Origin: Larimichthys crocea
Lineage: Eukaryota > Chordata > Actinopteri > Sciaenidae
Assembly: GCF_000972845.2 (NCBI RefSeq)
Contig: NC_040016.1
Location: forward strand, 9,816,701-9,880,700
Length of the DNA: 64,000 bases
Direction: 5' to 3'
Positions 37,028 through 49,400 of the stretch are shown in pieces (within the stretch, counting starts at the first letter, position 1; the number at the start of each line of letters is the position of its first letter). Below the pieces are notes generated by a model. The model did not search any database and had not been told where the DNA came from. It worked only from the letters and a program-made list of their open reading frames with translations. Both the position numbers and the translations under genes were made by a program.

Positions 37028-38176
37028 TAAAAGAGAAGCTAATATTACCCCAAGGAAGTAGAGGAGAAAGAACCAGAACGAAAAGGAGAGTGAGAAGAGC
37101 AACTGGATTTACATTCATCAGGTGCTATATTAACTGATCGCTAAATGCCATAGCAACTTTATAAGGTTGGTGTTTTCAGGTAGTTCTACTGCCCTCAAGT
37201 GGAAAAAAAATATTACTGGCGCTTTGAGCTCATACAGTATATACTGTATTTAGATGCTTTTACATATTTGTTCCATCATAAACTAACACATTATACATAT
37301 GTAGATATTCCCATCTCACTTCCTCTCGGGGCATCCCCACACATTGAGCACTCAGGCAGTAGACACTGCCTAATGCTAACATTAATTTATTTGGTTGATT
37401 TACTGTAGCCACCGTGTCATACAGTTGTTCATGTTATCCACCTTCTACTCTACCCTGAAATTCTTTTATTTTTTGTTTGCAACTTGTGCTGTTCTTGCTT
37501 TTCTTTCTGTTTGCAGTTAGCTTTTTTATGTCACATACATGAGAAGTGAATTTTCAGCAACAATTTAGTCTTCTGCTTTGCATTTCTTTGGTGCCAAGCT
37601 ATTAGGATAGATTGATTTTATTGTTAACAACAGGTGCTATCACGTAGAGTTGCTGTTACTTTTGCAAAACAAACAAACAAAAACAAAAAAAACAATAGGA
37701 CAAAGGCTATTTAAACAAACAAAATGTATATCTACAAACATTTCACAAATAAGACATAGTATGTCAGAAAATTATATCTAAGTTTAAATTTGACATTACA
37801 TTACAAGAAATAAGCTTAAGTCATTCTAAACAGCAGAATAGACAGAGTTATTCCAGTTTATGGTATGAGATACTCACACAAGCCATCTCAAGACGGTGAA
37901 ATAATATGAAATATGGAATAAAAATGTCATTTCTGGTTTAGTCTAGAGAATGTATTTTAAGAAGTCACAGATAAGAGTGTCTTGTTGGATTCCCAATAGA
38001 GCAAACTCCTCCTACCACCCACTACAGCACTGAGAAATGTCACTAGGTAATAATTGCCATGGGGATGGCAGAGCCTGGTGAAGCTGGGGGCGGTTTGACT
38101 GAGGTCCATCGTTGAGGTGTGAGGCCTGTCGCGCACCAGCATTTTCCAACTGAAACACAGCATTAAACAGTGGCAG

Positions 38177-38244
<68 letters not shown>
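38177..38244. repeat. TATC microsatellite, copy B
   Basis: Uninterrupted array of 17 TATC units; differs in length and purity from the copy A array at 21,585-21,661. Confidence 0.97.
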
Positions 38245-38246
<2 letters not shown>

Positions 38247-38536
38247 CATCGATAGATGAAGGTCATACCACTGGCTTTAGCCTTTGAAGTTTAAATGTTA
38301 CCTTAAGGTCGAAGTGTTTGAACTGTATCTCGCACCCCGCCACCCCTCTTTTGTGATGAAATATCAAAGCAAAGCAGAAAGATGCAGCACACATTGACTC
38401 AGAGAGTACAGTTATACAGAAACAGAGCTGAGATCTGGAGTACAATAAGCTATGAAGACCCTAAATGTAGGGTCACTAAACTGTACGCGTGAAATGACAA
38501 TAATGCATCCAAAATGTTTTACAAACATAGAAACTC

Positions 38537-38542
38537 TTTATT
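38537..38542 (-). other. candidate gpr61 poly(A) signal, copy B
   Basis: AATAAA on the minus strand, 2.6 kb past the gpr61 stop and conserved in copy A. Would imply a 3'UTR that in this copy includes the LTR insertion. Confidence 0.25.
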
Positions 38543-40194
38543 ACAACAGTATCTCTCACTCGACCTTTAGCCATGTATTTTTCTAAACACATTCATATCA
38601 TTGCAGTACAGTGGAAGTCATTCTTTTTATTTTAATCACAGCATAAAAAAAACAATCTCTGAACAAGTGAAAATCCTAACACAAATGTTCAACATCATTC
38701 ACAGTTTGGAATATTTAAGACGATGATGAAAAGAAGAAGATATCAAGCTCAACAAGCTTTTGATTATGGATTGGCATCATCACTCAAAAACAAAAAATGT
38801 CTTAAAAACCCTGTATCCACATGACATGAGAAAGAATCTGTCATTTCAAATATCTCCACATATAGTTTGTCATATTTATCCAGTTTGCTATAAAATACTA
38901 TGTCATCTCGTCACCAAAGTCTGCTCCCTTGTGTCTAATAAAAAACCTCTGAACAAATCACACCTGCTTTAGTCTCCTTACAACATTAGAATAGAGTCAT
39001 ACTTGACATGGAACTGCACAGGATTGTAAAATAATGTTTGTTTTTTTCCTGCATGTGAGGTAAAAAAAAACCCCTGATGAGCAGGGCAGTCAAAAAATGT
39101 AAATGTATTCTCCTTCCAGGATGAAAATCTGCAAACAATGAAGGCAGTTACTGCATACGGGTCAAAATACATCAGCCTCCTTGTAGTGAAATTTCAAAAC
39201 AAGTACTTAAACTCACAAATCAAAAGAAAAAAAGGGTGTGTTGAGTGAAATACACAACCCACAACTTATACAGTTCTACTAAACATAACATACAGTGTAG
39301 TACACTTAACAAATGTAAGAAATAGAATCATATTTGAATGCAGTGCATCAAGAGAATACTGTTTTTTTAAGATCCATATCCAAATATACTGATAAATACG
39401 TCACAAGGCATTAAGCTGGGTGACCCTTAAGATGACTTATAAAGTCAATCTAAATTGAGTCACAACAGATCTGGCTTGCTTTTTAAGAAATAAAAAAACA
39501 AAACATGTTTGGACAAGCACCAAAGAAAGAACAAAATTCAGATGGTTAACTGTAAACAACGTGGAGCAATTCCATGAGAGTTAGGCCACGCCATGTACCC
39601 CTCCTAATCGATTATAATCAGGTTGATGTAAGGGTAAGAGTGGCATTATCACTGATGAAAGCCCAACTACCAATCAAAAGTGACAGTAGTGCTTTTCCCT
39701 CAATGGGTCCGCCAAATACTCATCATAATTTTGTGTTTTTTTTATTTTTTTTATTGCCGTCTTCTTTGACTTCTCTCGCAGTAATTTACAAAACTCTTTT
39801 CAAAAATAATGAAGTTATCGGAGTCTCAGAATCGTTTCATTTGGCAGTTACAAATACAGTATCAGTTGGTGTGTGGAACCATTTCATCTTCATTTCTGAA
39901 TACCAAAGGCAATTTATCTAATAGCAAAATAATAAAGCAATTAATTGAGAGGGAGCGAGTGTATTTTAGCATGTGTTCCCTAATTTGAGAACAAAGAGGA
40001 AAACATTGAAAACTCTGAAAACTATTCTGTCATCTTCGTAGAATCAGACATATAATTGTTGTTTTTTTTATTTATTAAAATAAAAAGGCTTTAACAAGTT
40101 ACATCAATATTAATTCACTGAGTCATTAACTGTACAGAGCTGAGCGGTTGTGTGGAATGTTTTAAAATCTAGCAGTAATTTCCCTGTTCACAAA

Positions 40195-40881
40195 TGTTAC
40201 GACCATAAAAGGGTATGAAAGAAGTAACATAAGAACCAGATTTTAAAGGTTATCAAACAAAAGTATTTTATTAAATGAAAGTTCAGATTGTCTTTTAACA
40301 AAGGGAGGAGAGGCAAAAAAGGGAACAAAGGGCGAGCGGATGCTGTCAAAAGAACAAACAAATATAACAAAAGGAGAACTCTAACAGAGCCTGTTACTTT
40401 TCTAACAAGAACCAAAACGAAAAAAGAAAAGCCTCACTATCTAACACTAATTTCCTAATAACAAAACACACACCCAAACAGCACCCCTGAACTAATGTTA
40501 CTAACAACCAAAATCCTCTAGGTGAGATCAGTGCTGCGACTACTCTAATCCCTGCCCAGTCCCAAACCAAAATTACCACCTCCTCACCAATTTCAAAACA
40601 CACGGTTAACCAGATAGCACGGGGCGAGCTCATTACTATTGCACACACAATAAGCCGCCACGATGCTCTCGCCGCGGCTGCTTAAATGTCCTCGTGGGAC
40701 TCGAGCATTGGTCTACTGGCAGAGGATGCGGAGGACGCTGCAGCCAATCCTGGTCCTCTCTGCTCGGAGGTCGGCGCCGTCAGGACCCAACCCCTCACCA
40801 GCGCCCGCCGACCTGCATTTACATAAAGCAAACACCCCACACACACATATAGGCCGGGGCGAAACGGTGGCGGCCGTAACA
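40195..40881 (-). mobile_element. solo-LTR-like insertion with 5-bp target duplication
   Basis: The 687-bp insertion starts TGTTACGACC and ends GGCCGTAACA, i.e. TG...CA ends with a 10-base inverted repeat (one mismatch). It is flanked by ACAAA on both sides (40,190-40,194 and 40,882-40,886); copy A has one ACAAA and no insertion. TG-CA ends and a 5-bp duplication are the hallmarks of LTR retroelements. Read on the minus strand there is a TTTAAG TATA-like site near 40,685 and an AATAAA near 40,270, in the order expected of an LTR. No coding sequence is present, so it is a solo LTR left by recombination; a DNA transposon with 5-bp duplications is less likely. It sits 250 bp beyond the gpr61 stop. 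Confidence 0.8.
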
Positions 40882-41129
40882 ACAAACAACAGTTTAAAAT
40901 GCATCTCAAACAAACTGTGTGTAATTTTATCATCGTGTCTGTGTGAGGATGAAATCTGATGAGGCAAAGTGCAATGAATCAAAGGTACAATTTAAAGTCA
41001 TTTAAATGAGCTGCTGGAAAGCTGTCAGTACAAATAGAGAAACATATTTTCACCTAAATATCTCCTGAAACAGTTCATATCTGAATGATCCAAATGATTC
41101 TATTTTCAGGAAACAAAGACATTAAAATT

Positions 41130-42533
41130 TTAATTGTCTGTATATATATGGTTGTTTTTCGCCTGCTCACTCTCAGTAAACTCTGAAGTCTCCTCCGCAA
41201 TTTGTCCAGGGATACGGAAATCAATCGGTATGGGCTGTGCTGGCTCTGGTGGTTGGGACTGAGCAATGGGGCAGCAGGCCTCCCCTTTAGGACTGGAGGT
41301 GCTGTGAGAGTTTTGAGGATCCAAGTTGCAGCCAGTGCCCTGAAGAAACTGAAGGAAATTCTCCTCTATGGAGCCTTCACGGCTGGGCAGTCTGTCCTCT
41401 ATCTCAACCCCCGCACGACGAAACAGGCAAGGCAGATGCTTGCCCAACTCCTCCCTGATCTGTCTGTTGAGACAGCCATAGAAGAAGGGATTGGAGGTGA
41501 AGCAGAAGTAGCCGATCCAGGTGACCACCTCCTCCAGAGAGGCTAGTGTGGCTGGAGGGCTGGCAGCCAGTGCTGAATACAGGTGGAAACTAAAATAGGG
41601 CAGCCAGCAACATAGGAATTGCCCACCTACTGCTGCCAATACTGCTGCAGCTTTTCCTCCCCCAAAGGGCCGCTGTGGAGTCGCTCTGCCTGTCCCGGTC
41701 CCCGTCCCAGAGCTGGTAACCATGGTGGAACGGCTGCTGAGTGATTCCGACCGCTGGCGACGAGGTGTGTCCATCCAGGTAGGCAGAGGCCCATGGTGCA
41801 TGGCCGCTACCCGAGCCACTTTGAACATATTGCAGTACACAACAAGAATGAGCAGGAGTGGACACAGGAAATACACTAGAGTAAACAGGACCATGAAGGC
41901 CAAGCGGTTTGAACCTCCCCCTGTCCAATGTAGTGAGCAGCGCCTGTGACCCTGAGCAGGGGGAGATGGAACTGGACCACCTCCTCCTCCCCCGACCCCA
42001 CTACTCTCCAAAAGAGGAGTTCTTCCACCTTGCAGGAACCAAGCGAGCAGTGGCAGAGCAGACATAGCCAGGGCTTTAACCCATATCCCCACCAGCACTG
42101 ACGCCACCAGGCCAACAGTCATCTTTACTTCATAGCGCATCGGGTGTATGATGTAGTAGTAACGCTCCACATTGATGACGGAGATAGAGAGGATTGCAGC
42201 GCTAACCAGGCACACACTGAGAAAGAGGTAGCTCCGGCACAGGGCCTCCCCGAAGAAGGCTCGGCTTGAGAGCATGCCAAGGGGCATCAGCACCAGGGCT
42301 GCCAGCAGGTCCACCACGCACAGGTGGAAGACGAAGGCAAACTTGTGGAGCTGTGGGGCCTTGGCAATGACTGCCATGACAGCCACATTACCCACCACAG
42401 CCAGCAGATCCATGAGCAGCATGGCGAGCAGAGCTAGCGACTGGGACAGAGCCCAGCCCTCAGGCAGAGAGGAGGCAGACATGTTGGACATGAGCTGTGG
42501 AGGTGGGTGGGAGGAGTTCCACATCGGCTCCAT
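41130..42533 (-). CDS. gpr61: G protein-coupled receptor 61 (intact copy)
   Basis: An orphan class A receptor, constitutively coupled to Gs in mammals and expressed in brain. The 467-residue frame (human about 451) has all seven helices: TM1 with GN (N49), TM2 with D75, C99 before TM3, an ERY motif at 123-125 in place of DRY, TM4 about 141-163, TM5 211-236, CWLP in TM6 (309-312), NPFFY in TM7 (348-352). Hallmarks of GPR61 are the third loop (RVAAMHHGPLPTWMDTP, then RSESLSSRSTMVTSSG) and the tail RLPSREGSIEENFLQFLQG, plus IPGQIAEETSEF near the end. N-glycosylation sites lie in the short N-terminus (NSS, NMS). A glycine-rich insert (about 179-187) lengthens the second extracellular loop. A 5'UTR intron ends at TTTTTAG at 42,751, so the coding sequence is in the last exon. 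Position next to amigo1 agrees with mammalian synteny. Confidence 0.96.
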   Translation of the reverse strand: MEPMWNSSHPPPQLMSNMSASSLPEGWALSQSLALLAMLLMDLLAVVGNVAVMAVIAKAPQLHKFAFVFHLCVVDLLAALVLMPLGMLSSRAFFGEALCRSYLFLSVCLVSAAILSISVINVERYYYIIHPMRYEVKMTVGLVASVLVGIWVKALAMSALPLLAWFLQGGRTPLLESSGVGGGGGGPVPSPPAQGHRRCSLHWTGGGSNRLAFMVLFTLVYFLCPLLLILVVYCNMFKVARVAAMHHGPLPTWMDTPRRQRSESLSSRSTMVTSSGTGTGTGRATPQRPFGGGKAAAVLAAVGGQFLCCWLPYFSFHLYSALAASPPATLASLEEVVTWIGYFCFTSNPFFYGCLNRQIREELGKHLPCLFRRAGVEIEDRLPSREGSIEENFLQFLQGTGCNLDPQNSHSTSSPKGEACCPIAQSQPPEPAQPIPIDFRIPGQIAEETSEFTESEQAKNNHIYTDN

Positions 42534-42750
42534 TGAAGGGTGGGATGAGGCAGGCAGGCAGGATCAGTCACAGGCCCATCACCCATCCTTCAAAGCCAGG
42601 AAGTACGGCCAGAAAAGAGCGGATTGAAAAATTAGGTCAAAAGCTGCCTTGTAGTCAAGAGGATGATGCCGTGATCGTCGGGAGGTTCCGATTTTTATAA
42701 TTTCTGTCCATTTAGAGAGTCCTCGTGTCTGCTCTCGATCACAACCCACC
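42534..42750 (-). other. gpr61: gpr61 5'UTR with splice acceptor
   Basis: On the minus strand TTTCTCTCTCATTTTTAG precedes GGTGGGTTGTGATCGAG at 42,750, a strong polypyrimidine-AG acceptor 217 bases before the start codon. It is conserved in copy A (about 25,395). The upstream 5' exon is not identified; the region near 44,040-44,490 (26,680-27,150 in copy A) is more GC-rich and is a candidate. Confidence 0.55.
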
Positions 42751-43208
42751 CTAAAAATGAGAGAGAAAGATAGATGAAAACAAACCGTTAATTTGTGCTC
42801 ATCTGAGTTTGCACGTGACCTCTAATTGGAACTAATAATTGTAATAAGTTGCTCATGCTGAGCTTCACTTCTGCCCCAGCTACCACTGACATTAATTCAC
42901 TCCGATGAAGTTTTGTAAAATCCTCTTTAGCTTCTCAAATCTCTGTTAAGTCAATCTTACTGATAGGTTAATCTAAAGCCAGCCCTCAAACCAATTATGT
43001 ATGCATTACTTAAGGCAGGGACATCTGGCACCTTTTTAGCAACATGCCAAGTAAACCAAGAGGAATAAAATAATTTGAACAGCCATAAATCATTGTGAAA
43101 GTTGAGCCACTTGAACAGATTACAGTTCATAAATCTGTAACCAAATCATGATACACAAGTCGTAAGTGTATGATCATACCAATCCTCTAGAAAAAACACA
43201 AATAAAGG

Positions 43209-43452
43209 ATTTCGGACCACCTCCTCAACACTTTAGTTCATAATTCGGAAAAAAAGATGAATCCAGTCTGATCCTTTCTGCAGGTGGTAAATACTTTCTG
43301 AGCACATGTCCTGTAAATGTTTGGATACACGCTAATAAATATGTTAAATATGGGTCTAAACTGATTTTGTATGGCTACTTTTAATAATAATAACACATTA
43401 CAGATTTCTGGAAGGTCTTGCCAATGTGTCCCCCAGCATGTAGGTCCGAAAT
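43209..43452. mobile_element. short inverted-repeat element (ATTTCGGAC ends), copy B
   Basis: Counterpart of 25,848-26,088: starts ATTTCGGACCACC, ends GGTCCGAAAT, no coding content. Confidence 0.45.
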
Positions 43453-45930
43453 TGAATGCACCGCATGATTTTCCTTGTGTACATGTACCACTAATAGCAT
43501 GTGTGCCACTAAAGAAGCCCTGGCTACTTTGTATATGAAAGAGTTTAGTGTTTCAAATGAGAAATCTGAGGGTATTCATAGGTTGCAGAGGCTGTCTCCA
43601 TATTAACTGTGCCTAGCTGTTACAGACAACAGACATGGGTGGCTGCTGCTATATGTATTTGTCAAATCAAGGAAATTCAACCTGCTTACTGCTATGAATC
43701 CTCTTTGCCACTGATGTAACAAAAGCCTGGGATGTTCTGTGTCCTGTCTACAGTGATGAATCCGGGTAAAAACTGAGCTCTAACCTCCCCCCATCACCTA
43801 TGAATGACTGCCCTCAGTGAGCAACATCTCTAAATCACACATAGGGGTACTCCCAATTCAGTTTAACCCTCCTGTCTGGTTTAGTCATGTCTTACCGCCT
43901 ACTCATTTATGTATTAATCATTAATGCATTACACCCACTGTATAAAGCAAGGCCCACATTTCATGTATCACATTACAATTGAATTAGATTTATCGTTGCA
44001 CTCAGCAGTACATGATCAGCAGATTAGAAGAAGAGGGGTGAGAACAAGCGAGAAAATGTGGTGAGAAACAGGCAGCATTGAGGGGAAGACACAGAAAGAG
44101 AGAACAAGGCAGAGAGCATTATGTACCTGAATCAGAGTATTTCCTGATGCAGCTGTCTGCTGCTTTGGTCTCTGAGGATGAAAACCTGGTGTAGCTCCCA
44201 CTGCTGAGGTACACAGTGGACATCAATCACTGTACCTTGGGAATGCTGTTGAGGTACTTCCCACTATACAAGTCTGTGTCTTTTCCCATCCCTTGATCTG
44301 CCTTGTGCATCTTCCTCCCCGGATGGAGGCTGTGGCAGCAGAGATTTTTCTGAAATGATGCTGATGCAAATGCTTGCAAAGGCACCAGCTCACTCTCTGC
44401 TTTCCCCCTCCACTCATACACAGTGACTGCAGAGATGGAGCAGGAGGCAGTGAGAAACAGGACCAGAGCTGCTGCCTCCACAGGGTCCTAGTGTCCTTAC
44501 TTCAGAACTGAATATGATGGAAGTGGGGGAATGTTCTGTTGTTGCTGTAGCCATCATATCAGGGTCGTATGGATGGCAATATGTCTGTTAGTCCACTAAC
44601 ACTTCTCAAAAACTACTGTAATATAAATATATGTATGAATATATCTCAACAAATGTTAGATCGCCGTGTTTCCTCTAAATCCAGTTCCAGATCAACATTT
44701 CTGCACTTTAGTCTATGACAGAATACCTTTCAAAACAAAGACCAATTCTTAATAGCTTGCTTTGAGAATAAGATAAAATCAGATCATGCTAAATGATGGC
44801 TTGTTACGCGATATGCCACATCCATGGGTAGAATGCATGGACAGTAAAAATATGGATGTGGTATCCTCTGGTGCTTCCCGGCTAATCTAAAATTGGGCAA
44901 ATACATGGATTGACAGCGGACCTGAGGGAGGATGAATGATACTTGGGTGCTCAAACAAGTCACCTGTAATGGCACTCACCTGTGAAAAGTGACCACACCG
45001 TTAATGCATAACAGTCATGCATAACTTTAAGCCTTAATATAATCTGAACACGCAAGTTCAGACTCAGTACAGTTGTCATGAACAGGGAAATTAACTATAG
45101 AGACAAAACAGTTTTTTGTACCAGGCTGTAAACATGTTTATTTCTACTGTGAAGTTGAACATTTTAACATGGGGACTTATGGAGATTGGCTCGTTCTGTA
45201 ACCATCCCCAAGTGGCCGTTTGAGGAACTGCAGTTTTTGGCGCTCTCTTCACAGCCACGGAGGTTGCTGCTTGATGCTGGCCTGGCCTCCCAAGTTTATT
45301 TATTTTTGTCAGTCAGTAATGTTTCGTATAGTAATTTCATGGATTAAAGTGCCCTCAGGTATAAGATTTACTCAGGCAGTGAGGTATTGATTAGGCCAGG
45401 CCTGAGCCGCCACCATCCCAGCTTCTCAAACTGGGGCTCCTGTTGCCACGGTGATCTTTTTCATATACAGTCCATCTCATTGCTCCGTCTGCAGAGGACA
45501 ATGAAATCTGGGCCATTATAGGTAAGGCTACTCTACTGAAGGAGCAAGAATGGAGCTGCTAGGTCCTAGGTGTTTTTTTCATTTGCATTCGTAAGGTTCC
45601 TTATGATAATACGCATTTGCATTTCATGCAAATCACATCTTGCACCTCTTTCACCATTAAAAGATATGTTTTAATTTTCAGCACCTCTCATGAATGGATT
45701 GATTAATCTAGTTCCCTAATAGCCTTATTATAATAATGCCACTGGTTAAGCCACTGTAAGAACTGAGGTCTTCCGGTTGAAATATTATACAGTTTGTTGC
45801 TTTCTGCCCACATATCAGAGTACTTACTACATCAGAAGACGTGAACAATGGTGAAAGGTACTTTCACATTGCAATTTAAAAATGAGTTTACAAATTATAA
45901 CATCTTGTTATACACATGCTGGAGGTGCAA

Positions 45931-46202
45931 TGATTAACTGATAAATCCATTGACAAAAAGATGAATCACCAATTTTGAAAACTGAGTCATTGCTTGAATC
46001 ATTTCTCAAGCAGAAATGCAGGTTCCAGCTTCTTAAATCGACAATGTTCTGCTTTCCTTTGTCTTGTGTGATAGAAAACTGAATATCTCTGCATAGATAG
46101 ACAAAAAAAATTAACTTTCAGCCCGAGGGGAATTACAATTATTGACAGAACTATTGACTGATTGATCAAGAAAAGAACATCATGATGTTAGTTGCAGCCC
46201 TA
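45931..46202 (+). mobile_element. hAT-type MITE, copy B
   Basis: Begins TGATTAACTGATAAATC and ends GATGTTAGTTGCAGCCCTA, with interior blocks TTCCAGCTTCTTAAAT, CTTTGTCTTGTGTGATAG and AACTGAATATCTCTGC. This is the better-preserved member of the family also seen at 6,179-6,400 and 28,606-28,876. Confidence 0.75.
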
Positions 46203-46810
46203 TTACTTATGACTCTTCACTATTGTAAACCATTATTCTAGACTGTGTAAAACACATTTTTTTGCACAATCACAATACATTTTACCCTCAAATATCACAC
46301 ATCACAGTAGAAGACCACCATTACCATGTTTTTTATAGATTTTATATAGGCCTAACCGATGATCTTTAACATCATCTGTGTCCTTGTGTCCTAGTACTTC
46401 AAACATGAAACATGTCTGGACAGCAGAACACAAGAAAACACGACGCAGTTGGGTGGAGAGATTTAATGGACAGAGATTACTACAGTTGTCATGGTGAAGA
46501 TGTATCAAGTGAAGATGTTATGGTGAAGATGTCTGGTAACGCTAAAGAGAGACGGGAAACATACAAACGCCTTTCAGACAGTATATATAACCAAACCAGC
46601 AACACCACCTTGTATTGCTGTGGTGTGTTTTTTTTGCGCATTGTGTGAGTGTATCTGTCTGATTTCATCTGTATTCAGGCATGTACACCTGAGTGTGTGT
46701 GTGTGTCTGTGTGTGTGTATGAGTGTGTATATCAGGTGTTGACTCATGACAAAAATAGCAGAGTCTTACTCGGCCGGCAGCACCAATCGCTGCCACCACA
46801 AATACAATGG

Positions 46811-46824
46811 TTTCCATGGCAACC
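46811..46824. promoter_or_regulatory. RFX X-box motif, copy B
   Basis: GTTTCCATGGCAAC, identical to copy A at 29,513-29,526, about 4.3 kb upstream of the intact gpr61 start. Confidence 0.45.
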
Positions 46825-47647
46825 TTGAAAATAGACTCCACATTCGCACTCAGAAATAGCAAAGGACGCTGCACTAACCCCAGAGAGCCCCTGCTGCCAA
46901 TAATAACTACCCATAGATATGGACGCGCAAATATCAGCAACACTCAAAAATAAAATCATGCCATTACATTTACAAAAAAAAAACAAACATAATTACTGCA
47001 ACCTACACAAACAATCTACTCAAATTCAAATGCACATTTAATGCACCGAGGCAGAGCATTAACCGGCTTCGTGTTAAATAACATCAAAGCAAAAGCACAA
47101 AGAGGTTTCTCAGTCGAGCTCCACAATACATGACATGACTGAAGGAGAGATTCTTTACAAATGTCTAACATACTATACCAAGAAGCATATGCCATGTCAT
47201 ATTTTCAGATATCTTGTAAATGTGTTGGAGTGATGTTACTGGAGATAAAGGGTAAAGTGATGAATGTTGCCTTGGAGACACTTGAGGAAGAAGGTTTATA
47301 TATCGCAGCAGACAGTCAAACAGAGGGTGTAGGAACAACTCATACAAAATGATGTGTGTATGCAAGGCACAATAATATCTTGTTGGGTTATTCTTGTTTT
47401 GCTTCTGGAAATTTACCATTCCTGACATTCATGTATTGTTTGGCATCAGGAATTATACACAGTGTATTAATAATAATATGGTAGATCACGTCAGACATTA
47501 TGAGTCATTTCAAAGGGCTGTGCCACTGAAAATAACTATGAAGCAGTAAATACTAAATAATTTTAAGGCAGGTAGCTGCTATGATACAAATATATGCGGT
47601 TCAATGCTTCGATGTATGTGTTTTGCATGATGATGATGTGGTTTCCA

Positions 47648-47729
47648 AGATATTTTTTGTACATTTTTATGCTTTAGAAGACAGTGACAGATATTTTTTG
47701 TACATTTTTATGCTTTAGAAGACAGTGAC
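47648..47729. repeat. 41-bp tandem duplication, copy B only
   Basis: Two exact units beginning AGATATTTTTTGTACATTTT and ending GACAGTGAC. Copy A has a single unit. Could be an allele or an assembly slip. Confidence 0.9.
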
Positions 47730-47785
47730 AGCTGGAGAGACAGATAGGAAATTCAGGGGAGAGAGAGAGAGAGAGGCATGAGGGA

Positions 47786-47920
47786 TGATAGGCAGCAAAA
47801 CACCCAGGTTAGAATCAAACACAGGTAGCTGCAGTAAGGACTTCCTGGCCTTGATACATAGGGGTGCACACTCTACCAGGTGATGAACCCATGATGAGTT
47901 CAGAAAGTTCAGTCCATTAA
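47786..47920. repeat. repeat-like insertion, copy B only
   Basis: About 135 bases reading AGGTTAGAATCAAACACAGG, then GCTGCAGTAAGGACTTCCTGG and GCACACTCTACCAGGTGATGA, a pattern I recognise from dispersed teleost repeats. Copy A lacks it, going directly from GCATGAGGG to CCATAAAATC. Confidence 0.55.
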
Positions 47921-49189
47921 AATCATTTAGTGAACCACTGAAATTGAAAAAGAACTGCTCACATTTCAGTCTTCAGACGTTTGTCCTGTAAATCTTCTTG
48001 TACACTGACAATATGCGTGATTATTTGGTTCTTTCATACTCCAGGTTTAGAATCTGATGCACTAAAATACTTTTCTGGAGTGCAGAGAGATTCGTTGTAG
48101 GTGCTGATAAACTAAACTGCTAAGCTGATGTCATATTTCATAGAAGCAGTACAATATGCATAACCACATATGTGTTCCAACAAAATGCATCATGATGAAT
48201 TGACACAGAGAACATGAATGTAGGAAGACACTTTCACTCTAAATATTTTTGTTTTCATTGACATTCTTCTCATAGTCTGTAAGTCATTGCTGGCATGAGG
48301 TTTACTCAGTTATCTGGGCCAGAACAGATCTTTTACTCCAGTCCATGTTTAAGACCACCATAGTGTTTTACTCAGCAAAGTTATCCCGATAACTCAGCAA
48401 ACATGCCGATCTTGAACAGACCCCTGAACATGCGGACTCTGCCAGACGGTGGCAGTGTGTCCACTATATTGTGCATGTGTTACTTTAGCTGCCTGCTTCC
48501 ACCCACTGTAACAGAGATTACAGTAATATCTCTCAGAACTGTTTTGTTCTTGCGTTGTTTTTAATTGAATATGCATGTATCTAAACATGACTGCAATGCA
48601 CCGACGCCGAGCAGAGAGAGGCAGACGTGCAAAGTAGGGAGATTTTGTGGCCTTTGTTAATTGGAGATGTGGAGATGCAACCGTTCATTTTGAATGTGCA
48701 AAGCAACAGTTGTGGTACATTACAGAACAAATCCCATCTGCACATAGAGCCAATACAGATGCAAACAAACCTATCACAGACCTATGATTTTATTGTTGAG
48801 TTTTGGTGTAGATATGGAGAAATGCATTTTTTTTAAGTCTGTTTGAGCTTGCAGCAATCATATTTGGTGTCTGTGTGCGAGGGATTATACCGTACCTAAC
48901 TGTTCATCTGTAATACAAAGAAACCATAGAAATGTTCTTGTTCTATGTTGTTCACACAGAGAAGCTTCATCCCTGCGATTTGTTCACCCCTTCTCTCTCT
49001 GTCATTGAAAGCATAGCACTAACTGATACATCAATAAAACATTACAAACATTAATAGCATAAATATGGATCAATCGACAAAAACGATTCTGGATTTTTAT
49101 CATCTGCAAAGACTGATGTTAATTTTAAAAAACGTGCATGCTCTGTGAGCTCAGTATATTTGTTATTCCAGTTTGGTGTGAGAGTAAAT

Positions 49190-49400
49190 ATGAGCCTATG
49201 CACATGAAGACAGACAACCATTCACTCTCACCAGTTAACTTATTAAGTTCATGTCTTTGGACTGTGGGAGGAAACCAGAGTACATGGAAAGAACCCACAC
49301 AGACACTCGGAAACTCTAGGCCCCAGATAAGGTTTGAACCAGGAACCTTCTTGCTGTGAGGCAACAATGATAACCACGGCAACACTGTACATACCACTCC
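49190..49400. repeat. retroposon fragment (GACTGTGGGAGGAAACC family), copy B
   Basis: Counterpart of 31,697-31,930 without the first 59 bases; ends GGTTTGAACCAGGAACCTTC then TTGCTGTGAGGCAACAATG, closer to the usual family form than copy A. Confidence 0.7.

Noticed and set aside
46412..46648. 78-codon frame in copy B starting MSGQQNTRKHD
   Set aside because: Looks hydrophilic and gene-like, but the copy A counterpart (about 29,085-29,300) does not keep the frame and no splice sites bound it; part lies next to repeat DNA.
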